A stretch of 64,000 nt of DNA. Origin: an uncultured Allobosea sp. Lineage in GTDB: Bacteria; Pseudomonadota; Alphaproteobacteria; Rhizobiales; Beijerinckiaceae. Positions 56,444 to 63,071 of this stretch are shown piece after piece. Position numbers and translations under genes: made by a program. The notes beneath the pieces are model-generated. The model made no database searches and was not told the origin of the DNA. It saw nothing but the letters and a program-made list of their open reading frames with translations. The DNA is taken from assembly GCF_945957345.1 (NCBI RefSeq), contig NZ_CAMFKW010000005.1:102172-166171 (forward strand), given 5' to 3'. Each line of letters opens with the position of its first letter. Within the stretch, counting starts at the first letter, position 1.

Positions 56444-57193
56444 CTATCGCAGCTTCACGTCGAATTTGACGACATCCCCGCGATAGATGCCCTTGGCGTC
56501 GAGCACCAGCGTGCCGTCCTGGTCCAGTGCCTGCCGGTGGACGAAGGCGACCGGCGAATCCAGCGAAATCGCGAGCGCCTCGCTGGTCTCGATATCCGCG
56601 GTGCCGATCGTCAGCGTCTGGCGCGCATCGATGATCTCGACGCCTTCGACCTCCGAGATCAGGCGCAGGGCGGTCTTCGATTCGAGGTCGCGCTGGGTGA
56701 TGCGATCGCGCAGCCGCTCGTCGATATGGAGATCGGCTAGGAGGAAGGGCTGTCCATGCCGCCAGTGACGCCGCCGGACATGTCGGTAGGCCGGGGCCAG
56801 CGTGCCGATCTGCTCCTCGAAGGCGTGAAGTACGACATCCGGCTCGTCATGAAGGATCTCGATCGTCGCGTCGTAGTTCGGGCGCAGCAGACCAGACCAG
56901 TCGGTGCCGACTGCGCACCACAGATTCTCCGCCGGCCGGCGGCGTACGAACGTGCCGCGCGCACGATAGCGCTCGATCAACTGCTCATCTTCGAGCAGGT
57001 CGAGCGCCTGGCGGATGGTCGCCCGCGCCACCCCGCATTCGACGGCCAACTCGTCGACGGTCGGAATTTGAGCGCCGACCTGCCATTGCCCCGCCTCGAT
57101 CCGGCGGCGGAACAGCGTCGCGAGCTGGTGATAGCGGGAAATGCCGGTTCGTTTGAAATCCAGCGGCTTCGAAGAAACGCTGCGGACGATCAT
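56444..57193 (-). CDS. GntR family regulator, HutC type (UTRA domain)
   Basis: 249 residues. N-terminal winged HTH (YHQLATLFRRRIEAGQWQVG, GVARATIRQALDLLEDEQLI, YRARGTFV) and a C-terminal UTRA ligand domain (SKTALRLISEVEGVEIIDAR, SPVAFVHRQALDQDGTLVLD). HutC-type members respond to pathway intermediates such as urocanate. Divergent from the ammonia-lyase homologue, with an operator-like palindrome between; similar sites precede the binding-protein and GST operons, so it probably controls all three units. Confidence 0.93.
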   Translation of the reverse strand: MIVRSVSSKPLDFKRTGISRYHQLATLFRRRIEAGQWQVGAQIPTVDELAVECGVARATIRQALDLLEDEQLIERYRARGTFVRRRPAENLWCAVGTDWSGLLRPNYDATIEILHDEPDVVLHAFEEQIGTLAPAYRHVRRRHWRHGQPFLLADLHIDERLRDRITQRDLESKTALRLISEVEGVEIIDARQTLTIGTADIETSEALAISLDSPVAFVHRQALDQDGTLVLDAKGIYRGDVVKFDVKLR

Positions 57194-57246
57194 GCGGCTC
57201 CCAATGCGATTTGCGGCAAGCAGCAGGCTACCGCAACAACCGGCAA

Positions 57247-57275
57247 TTGACGAGCGGGAGATGCGATATTAATCC
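57247..57275 (+). promoter_or_regulatory. Candidate promoter of lyase gene
   Basis: TTGACG (57247-57252), 17 bases, TAATCC (57270-57275); the operator-like palindrome begins at the end of the -10 box, over the expected transcription start. Confidence 0.35.
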
Positions 57276-57299
57276 AATGAACTAGCTTATTGTCCTTTT
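57275..57299. promoter_or_regulatory. Operator-like site 3 (before lyase gene)
   Basis: CAATGAACTAGCTTATTG (57275-57292) is an imperfect palindrome around CTAG with CAAT/ATTG ends, followed by TCCTTTTAA. It matches site 1 at 20 of 27 positions in the same orientation relative to the gene. Confidence 0.6.
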
Positions 57300-57370
57300 A
57301 AGTCGACACGGCGACGCGATGCTTAAAGCTCCGGATCGCCGATTGTCGCCAAGCTGCCGGATGGACCATC

Positions 57371-58840
57371 ATGCAGGACATCGTCGAGATCACCGGCCGG
57401 AACCTGGACCCCGCAGGGATCGTCCGGGTCTCCCGGTTCAGGGTCAGGGTTGCCCTGGCGCGTGAGGCGATGGAGTGCATCGGCCGCGCCCGCGAGGTCG
57501 TCGACGAGGTCGTCCGCAAGGGCGAGAAGATCTACGGCGTCACGAGCAGCGTCGGGGCCAAGACCGGCACGATGCTCGCTCCAGATCGGATTCCCGAGTT
57601 CAACCGCCGCCTGCTGCTGACCCATAACATGGGGCACGGCCCGCTCGCCTCCCACGAGACGGTGCGGGCGATGATGGTCGTGCTGCTGAACAGCATGGCG
57701 ACCGGCTATCTCGGCGTCAGGCCGGTTATGGCGGAAATGCTCGTCGAGGCCCTGAACACGGACCGCCGGATCGATGTCCATCTCTGGGGCTCGATGGGCC
57801 AGAGTGACATGTCGCCCATCGCCGATCTCGCGCTGGAGCTCTACAAGGATCATGATTTCGCGGCCGGCGAGGCGCTGGCCCTCTTGAACTCCAGCGCATT
57901 GTCGATCGGCACCGCGGCGCTCGCCTTCCACGATCTTGCGCGCATGCTCGATTTCGCGACGCTCGCCGGCGCGTTCAGCATGGAGGGCTTCGCGGCCAAT
58001 CCGTCGATCGTCTCGGAGGCCGCGCTCAATTCTCGCCCGTTCGATGGTGTGCTGCGCCATGGCCGTGCGATCCGGACCTATCTCACCGGCAGCTACCTGA
58101 TGCAGCCCGGCGGCCCGCGCCATCTCCAGGACCCGCTGAGCTTCCGCTCGCTGCCGCTGATCCACGGCAACGCCGCCGACAGCCTGGCCTTTGCGGGCAG
58201 GCAGCTCGCCATCGAGCTGAGTGCGAGCCAGAACAACCCGATCGTGGCGGTCGAGCAGCGCCAACTGGTCTCCGTCGCCAATTTCGACATGGTCGCGTTG
58301 GCGACGGCGCTCGATATCGCCCGGCTCGCCATGGTGCCGGTCGTGACGAGCTCCACGGAGCGGCTGGCCAAGCAAGCCGATTCATTCTGGTCGGGCTTGA
58401 GCGTCGGCCTGATCGAGGAGGATGGCGTCGGCCTGCCGGGCTTCAACGGCCTCGCGCAGTTCCACAAGTCGATCACCTCTGAAGCGCGGCTGCTTGGCGC
58501 CCCGGTCGTCAGCGAGCTCGCGAGCTCCAGTCACTCCAACGGCAATCTCGATCGCGCCAGCATGGCCGGCCTCGCGGCCCGCCGCACGGCGGATCTAGCG
58601 ACGCTGTGTCGCTCGATCTTCGGCATGGAGCTGATGGTGGCTGCCCAAGCCGTGGACATGCGGAAATCCAGCCCGCTGGGGGCAGGGACCGGGCAGGTGC
58701 ATGCGTTCGTGCGGAAGGCGGTTCCTTATGCGGCTGCAGGGCAGCGGGTCCCGCATGCTGGCGTGCTGATCGATTATCTGACGGCCAACGATCCTGAGAT
58801 TGATCGCCTTCTCCAGATCGGCACAGCTTCAGTGCGTTGA
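57371..58840 (+). CDS. Histidine/phenylalanine ammonia-lyase family protein lacking the MIO triad
   Basis: 489 residues, full HAL/PAL length. Family anchors: Tyr55 in YGVTSSVGAKTG, LLLTHNMGHG, Asn173 in ALALLNSSALSIG, QDPLSFRSLPLIHGN with Arg259, and SASQNNPIV. The cofactor segment that normally reads GSxGASGDLAP is GSMGQSDMSP: Gln144-Ser145-Asp146 instead of Ala-Ser-Gly, one residue shorter, so the MIO ring cannot form in the usual way. The Tyr of QDPYSLR is Leu256. Ergothionase, a trimethylammonia lyase of this family, is reported to work without MIO, so elimination from a betaine-type amino acid is a candidate reaction. Divergent from GntR. Confidence 0.92.
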   Translation: MQDIVEITGRNLDPAGIVRVSRFRVRVALAREAMECIGRAREVVDEVVRKGEKIYGVTSSVGAKTGTMLAPDRIPEFNRRLLLTHNMGHGPLASHETVRAMMVVLLNSMATGYLGVRPVMAEMLVEALNTDRRIDVHLWGSMGQSDMSPIADLALELYKDHDFAAGEALALLNSSALSIGTAALAFHDLARMLDFATLAGAFSMEGFAANPSIVSEAALNSRPFDGVLRHGRAIRTYLTGSYLMQPGGPRHLQDPLSFRSLPLIHGNAADSLAFAGRQLAIELSASQNNPIVAVEQRQLVSVANFDMVALATALDIARLAMVPVVTSSTERLAKQADSFWSGLSVGLIEEDGVGLPGFNGLAQFHKSITSEARLLGAPVVSELASSSHSNGNLDRASMAGLAARRTADLATLCRSIFGMELMVAAQAVDMRKSSPLGAGTGQVHAFVRKAVPYAAAGQRVPHAGVLIDYLTANDPEIDRLLQIGTASVR

Positions 58841-58880
58841 AAGCGTCCCTGTTAGGGGGCTTGGTTTTCGTCAGCCGCGC

Positions 58881-59144
58881 TTACTTTAGCTGGCTGTCCT
58901 TGCTGCCGCGGCGATTGTAGCCGGAATGCGCCGCCGAGCGGTCATGGCCGGATTGGCAGGCGACGCAGAGACGGGCGCCCGGCATGGCGAGCCGCCGAGC
59001 TTCAGGGATTTCGTCCCCGCAGTCCTGGCAATGAATCTCGCCGGGGCCGCTCGGCAGCCGCGAGCGCGCCAGCCGAACCGCGTCCGAGATCGAGCCGTCG
59101 ATCTGGTCTTGAACCGCTCCGTCCGGAGCCCATCCGCTTGCCAT
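58881..59144 (-). CDS. DksA/TraR C4-type zinc finger protein (small)
   Basis: 87 residues. Four-cysteine zinc finger: Cys39, Cys42, Cys60, Cys63 in IHCQDCGDEIPEARR and ARLCVACQ. Short TraR/YbiI-like form without the long DksA coiled coil; may act in the RNA polymerase secondary channel. ATG 59144 has GGAGG upstream. Its promoter side faces the EamA transporter gene stop. Confidence 0.88.
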   Translation of the reverse strand: MASGWAPDGAVQDQIDGSISDAVRLARSRLPSGPGEIHCQDCGDEIPEARRLAMPGARLCVACQSGHDRSAAHSGYNRRGSKDSQLK

Positions 59145-59226
59145 GGCGCAACCTCCGATAGCCATAAGATGGCCTTCGGCAATCCGGAATCCAAGAGCTT
59201 TGGCCTGAGGCGCGGATCGGCTGCGG

Positions 59227-60093
59227 TCAGGCGAAGCGCTTCGCCCCGGCCAGGCAGAGCACGACCACGGCGGTCGCCGCGATCATCGGCCAGGCGATCG
59301 GCTCGCCCAGCAGCCAGCCCGCCAGAATCAGGCCAAAGAACGGTTGCAGGAGCTGGAGCTGGCCGACGCTGGCGATGCCGCCGAGCGCGAGACCGCGATA
59401 CCAGAACACGAAGCCGACCAGCATGCTGAAGACCGAGACGTAAGCAAGCCCGACCCAGGCCGGCGCGCCGATGCCCTGCCAGGACGTGGGCGAGAACAGC
59501 AGGGCGATCACGGCCATCGCCGGCAGAGACAGCAGGAGCGCCCAGGAGATGACCTGCCAGCCGCCGAGCCGGCGCGAAAGCGTTGCGCCCTCGGCATAGC
59601 CGAGGCCGCAGAGCAGGACGGCGGCTACCATCAGCAGGTCGCCGGTCAGCGAGCCGCTGTCGCTGTTGGCGAGCGCGAAGCCTGCGACCGTGGCGCTGCC
59701 GATGCCCGAGAACAGCCAGAACACCAGCTTTGGTCGCTCGCCGCCGCGCAATACGCCGAACAGCGCTGTCGCGAGCGGCAACAGGCCGATGAAGACGATC
59801 GAACGCGCGGAGGGGATATGCTGGAGCGCGAGCGCCGTCAGCAGCGGAAAGCCGAGCACGACGCCAATGGCGACGATCGCGAGGGGGCGGATGTCCGAAC
59901 GGCTGGGCCATTGCTGGCGCAGCAGCACGAGGCAGGCCGCGCCGAGCAGGGCCGCGATCGCGGCGCGCGCGCCGGTCAGGAATAGCGGCGAGAAACCGGC
60001 CACGGCCACGCGCGTCGCCGGCAGGGAGCCGCTGAAGATCAGCACGCCGATGAGCCCGCTGCCCCAGCCCTTGCCACCCCAATTCCCGAACAT
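59227..60093 (-). CDS. EamA/RhaT family (DMT) transporter
   Basis: 288 residues with ten predicted membrane helices in two EamA repeats (LPATRVAVAGFSPLFLTGAR in the first; PAWVGLAYVSVFSMLVGFVF, QLLQPFFGLILAGWLLGEPI in the second). Likely exports or imports a small metabolite. Divergent from a MocR-type regulator gene, a pairing that suggests the regulator controls it. Start at 60093 (MFGNWGGKGWG) avoids a non-membrane N-terminal extension. Confidence 0.9.
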   Translation of the reverse strand: MFGNWGGKGWGSGLIGVLIFSGSLPATRVAVAGFSPLFLTGARAAIAALLGAACLVLLRQQWPSRSDIRPLAIVAIGVVLGFPLLTALALQHIPSARSIVFIGLLPLATALFGVLRGGERPKLVFWLFSGIGSATVAGFALANSDSGSLTGDLLMVAAVLLCGLGYAEGATLSRRLGGWQVISWALLLSLPAMAVIALLFSPTSWQGIGAPAWVGLAYVSVFSMLVGFVFWYRGLALGGIASVGQLQLLQPFFGLILAGWLLGEPIAWPMIAATAVVVLCLAGAKRFA

Positions 60094-60181
60094 ACGATTC
60101 GTCCTGCTCCTTCGTGGAAGCCGTGCTCTAGGCGGCGGCGTTCGACGAAGCCAGCGACAGACCGATACATTCATGGCAAAC

Positions 60182-60205
60182 TGTATGGCTATGGATGACC
60201 ATACA
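60182..60205. promoter_or_regulatory. Candidate MocR/PdxR operator
   Basis: TGTATGG (60182-60188) and CCATACA (60199-60205) form a perfect 7-bp inverted repeat with a 10-base spacer, between the divergent EamA and MocR genes and around the MocR start. Confidence 0.4.
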
Positions 60206-61639
60206 CCTAATGAATGCGGAGCCGTCCCGACGCGCACGGAAGCCGTGATGGCGACGATACGCGGCAGATTAGCGGCGCGGACGCTGGCGCCGGGCGACCG
60301 CTTGCCCTCGATCCGTCGTTTCGCCGCGACGATGAAGGTCTCGCCCTCCACCGTCGTCGAGGCCTATGACCGGCTGGCGGCAGAAGGCTTGATCCGCGCG
60401 CGGCAAGGCTCGGGCTTCTATGTGACCGGCGGCGGCTTGCCGCCCTTGGCATTGACGCAAGCCGCTTCCCCGCATGAGCTCGTGGTCGATCCCTTCTGGG
60501 TCTCGCGCCAGTCGCTCGATGCCGAGCCGGGCGCACTGAAGCCGGGCTGCGGCTGGCTCCCGGCCGACTGGATGCCGGAGGAGGCGCTCCGCCGCGGTTT
60601 CCGCGCGCTGGCCCGCGCCGAGGGCGCGATCCTCACCGATTACGGCGGCACGCGCGGGGCCTCGGTCCTGCGGCGGCTTCTGCTCGGGCGCTTCGCCGAA
60701 GCCGGACTCGCGGTTTCGCCGGAGCAGCTCATGCTGACCGGCTCGGGCACGCAAGCGCTCGATCTGATTTGTCGCTTCCTGTTGCGGCCGGGCGATGCCG
60801 TCCTCGTCGACGATCCCTGCTATTTCAATTTCCAGGCGCTGCTGAGGGCACATCAGGTGCGCGTCCTGAGCGTGCCCTATACGCCCTCCGGACCGGATAT
60901 CGCGGCCTTCGAGGCGGTCGTCTCAGCCGAGCGCCCGCGCCTCTACCTCACCAATTCCGGATTGCACAATCCGACCGGCGCCGGCCTGTCGCCGCAGGCC
61001 GCCTATCGTGTCCTCAGCACGGCCGCGGCCAACGATATGACCATCGTCGAGGACGACATCTTTGCCGATTTCGAGCCCGAGCCGTCATCGCGGCTGGCGG
61101 CGCTCGACGGGCTGGAGCGCGTCATCCGGATCGGCAGCTTCTCGAAGACGCTCTCGGCCGCCGTGCGCTGCGGCTACATCGCGGCGCGGGCGGATTGGGT
61201 CGATGGGCTGGTCGACCTCCAGGTCGCGACCAATTTCGGCGGTCCCAGCCCGGTCTCGACCGAATTGCTGGCGGGCGTTCTCGCCGGTGGCAGCTACCGC
61301 AAGCATATGGAGGAGGTGCATCGGCGCCTTGCCCAGGCGCGGCGTGAGGTCGCCGCAAGACTTGAGATGCTGGGAATTCGTCCCTGGCTGATGCCGCGCG
61401 GAGGCTTCTATCTCTGGTGCCAACTACCTGAGGGAATCGATTCCGCGGAGCTCGCCCGCCTGGCGGTCATGCAGGGCGTGGTGCTGGCGCCGGGCAATGT
61501 CTTCAGCGTCGCCCAGACGGCCGGTCATTTCATACGCTTCAACGTCGCCCAGTCGCGCGACCCGCATGTATTCGAGGTGCTCGGGCAAGCGATGGCGACG
61601 ATACGGCAGCAGGGCGGACGGACAGCCGCCCGCGATTGA
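60191..61639 (+). CDS. MocR/PdxR-type PLP-dependent transcriptional regulator
   Basis: About 482 residues: N-terminal GntR winged HTH (EAVMATIRGRLAARTLAPGD, RLPSIRRFAATMKVSPSTVV, AYDRLAAEGLIRARQGSGFY) fused to an aminotransferase I fold with NSGLHNPTGAG and the PLP lysine in GSFSKTLSAAVRCGYI. Such proteins sense PLP, amino acids or amines. ATGs at 60173 and 60185 are also in frame; 60191 keeps the full HTH. Probably controls the divergent EamA transporter. Confidence 0.92.
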   Translation: MDDHTPNECGAVPTRTEAVMATIRGRLAARTLAPGDRLPSIRRFAATMKVSPSTVVEAYDRLAAEGLIRARQGSGFYVTGGGLPPLALTQAASPHELVVDPFWVSRQSLDAEPGALKPGCGWLPADWMPEEALRRGFRALARAEGAILTDYGGTRGASVLRRLLLGRFAEAGLAVSPEQLMLTGSGTQALDLICRFLLRPGDAVLVDDPCYFNFQALLRAHQVRVLSVPYTPSGPDIAAFEAVVSAERPRLYLTNSGLHNPTGAGLSPQAAYRVLSTAAANDMTIVEDDIFADFEPEPSSRLAALDGLERVIRIGSFSKTLSAAVRCGYIAARADWVDGLVDLQVATNFGGPSPVSTELLAGVLAGGSYRKHMEEVHRRLAQARREVAARLEMLGIRPWLMPRGGFYLWCQLPEGIDSAELARLAVMQGVVLAPGNVFSVAQTAGHFIRFNVAQSRDPHVFEVLGQAMATIRQQGGRTAARD

Positions 61640-61745
61640 TCCAGCGCAGCTTGGGCTCGCGCCGCACTCGTCAGCCCGGCATGCCCTTGCTATAGACCGC
61701 GGCAATAACCGGCCCGGCCGGACAGGACCCGAAAGTTTTGAGATC

Positions 61746-62684
61746 ATGCATCTGAGGATCGGCACGCGCCGCAGCCCGCTCGCGATGGCCCAGACCAACC
61801 ACGTCATGGGCCTGATCCGGGAGAAATTCCCGCAGGCGGAATTCACCCTCTGCCAGATCGCCACGATTGCCGATCGCGACCGCGTCTCCGAGTTCCATCA
61901 GTTCGGCATGGTCGGCGTCTTCGCCATCGAGCACGAGCAGCAACTGGTGAAGCGCGAGGTCGATTTCGTCGTTCATTCGCTGAAGGACCTGCCGACCACC
62001 TTGCATGAAGGGCTCGTGCTGGCCTCGGTGCCGCCGCGCGAGGACCCGCGCGATGCGCTCTGCGGCGCGACCATGGCCTCGCTGCGCCAGGGTGCGCGCG
62101 TCGGCACGGGTTCGCTCCGCCGCCGAGCGCAGATCCTGAACCTGCGCCCGGATGTCACCGTGGTCCCGATTCGCGGCAATGTCGGCCCGCGCCTCGCCAA
62201 GATCGGCGGGGAGGATGCGCTCGATGCCGTCATCCTCGCCCATGCCGGCCTGCGCCGCCTCGGTATGGACGAGGCCTCTTCGGAGGTGCTCGCCCCGTCG
62301 CTGTTCCCCTATGCGGTCGGGCAGGGTGCGCTGGGGCTTGAGGCCCGCGCCGAGGATAGCGCCGTGATCGAGGTGCTGAAGGCGATCGAATGTCCCAAGG
62401 CCCGCGCCGAGGCCGAGGCCGAGCGCGAGATGATGCATGCGCTGGGGGCAGGATGCAGCCTGCCGGTCGGTGCCTGCGCCACATGGCAGGACGGCCGCTT
62501 GACGCTGCACGCGCAGGTGACCTCGATCGAAGGCACGGAACGCGTCGTGGCCGACGAGAGCGCGGCGCCGGAGCAGGCGCGCGAGCTCGGTCTTGCGGTC
62601 GCGCGGGTTCTTAAGGAACGGGGCGGCGTCGCGATCCTCGAAAAGAGCTATCGCGGCCATTATCCGAGCTTCAAGTCGATCTGA
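61746..62684 (+). CDS. hemC: Porphobilinogen deaminase (divergent HemC)
   Basis: 312 residues. Makes hydroxymethylbilane for haem, sirohaem and cobalamin. Catalytic Asp81 in VVHSLKDLP, cofactor-bearing Cys237 in LGAGCSLPVGA, and arginines in GTGSLRRRAQI, IRGNVGPRLAKI and LAHAGLRRLG. Departures: TRRSPLAMAQ for TRGSPLAL, IADRDR where most have a T(R/S)GD-type loop, and FGMVGVFAIEHEQ in place of the lysine-rich GGKGLF segment. It stands alone without hemD or hemE, so it may be a second copy. Confidence 0.85.
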   Translation: MHLRIGTRRSPLAMAQTNHVMGLIREKFPQAEFTLCQIATIADRDRVSEFHQFGMVGVFAIEHEQQLVKREVDFVVHSLKDLPTTLHEGLVLASVPPREDPRDALCGATMASLRQGARVGTGSLRRRAQILNLRPDVTVVPIRGNVGPRLAKIGGEDALDAVILAHAGLRRLGMDEASSEVLAPSLFPYAVGQGALGLEARAEDSAVIEVLKAIECPKARAEAEAEREMMHALGAGCSLPVGACATWQDGRLTLHAQVTSIEGTERVVADESAAPEQARELGLAVARVLKERGGVAILEKSYRGHYPSFKSI

Positions 62685-62701
62685 CGCGTCACGGACGATA
62701 A

Positions 62702-62734
62702 GAGGCCCGGCCTCCGCGGGGAGTACCGGGCCTC
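62702..62734. terminator. Hairpin after hemC
   Basis: GAGGCCCGG (62702-62710) pairs perfectly with CCGGGCCTC (62726-62734), 18 bases after the hemC stop. No T-run follows, so termination strength is uncertain. Confidence 0.5.
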
Positions 62735-62781
62735 GTGATAGCCACCGTCGCATGCAGGCGAGTGGCCGCTTCCGAAATGTC

Positions 62782-62988
62782 TCAGAGCCGGACGGCGACG
62801 TCGCGATGCCGCGACGCGAACAGCGCCGCTTCCCGGCGGAACAGCATCCAGGCGGGCTGCGGCGTCGCGTGACCCGGTTCCCGCATCGACATCGTGTAGG
62901 GGCCGGCATTGCCGGCCGGCTTGTCGGGGTCGAGACGTGCCGCCCGGCACATCGCCCGCGCGATCCGCGTGATCCGCTCTTCGTCCAT
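62782..62988 (-). CDS. Small conserved protein of unknown function
   Basis: 68 residues, basic, no signal or membrane segment (MDEERITRIARAMCRAARLD, PDKPAGNAGPYTMSMREPGH, ending RHRDVAVRL). A strong GGAGG ribosome site precedes the ATG at 62988. Convergent with hemC and downstream of topoisomerase IB. No family named. Confidence 0.6.
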   Translation of the reverse strand: MDEERITRIARAMCRAARLDPDKPAGNAGPYTMSMREPGHATPQPAWMLFRREAALFASRHRDVAVRL

Positions 62989-63071
62989 GTCCGCCTCCGC
63001 CGCGAAGACTCAGCGGCGACGGAACGTCGAATCGAGCCTCGCGGTTCCGTTGGCGGTTCCTTATTTTTTCA

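Noticed and set aside
57371..58840. Canonical histidine ammonia-lyase hutH
   Set aside because: The MIO triad is absent and no hutU, hutI or hutG gene is nearby, despite the HutC-type regulator.
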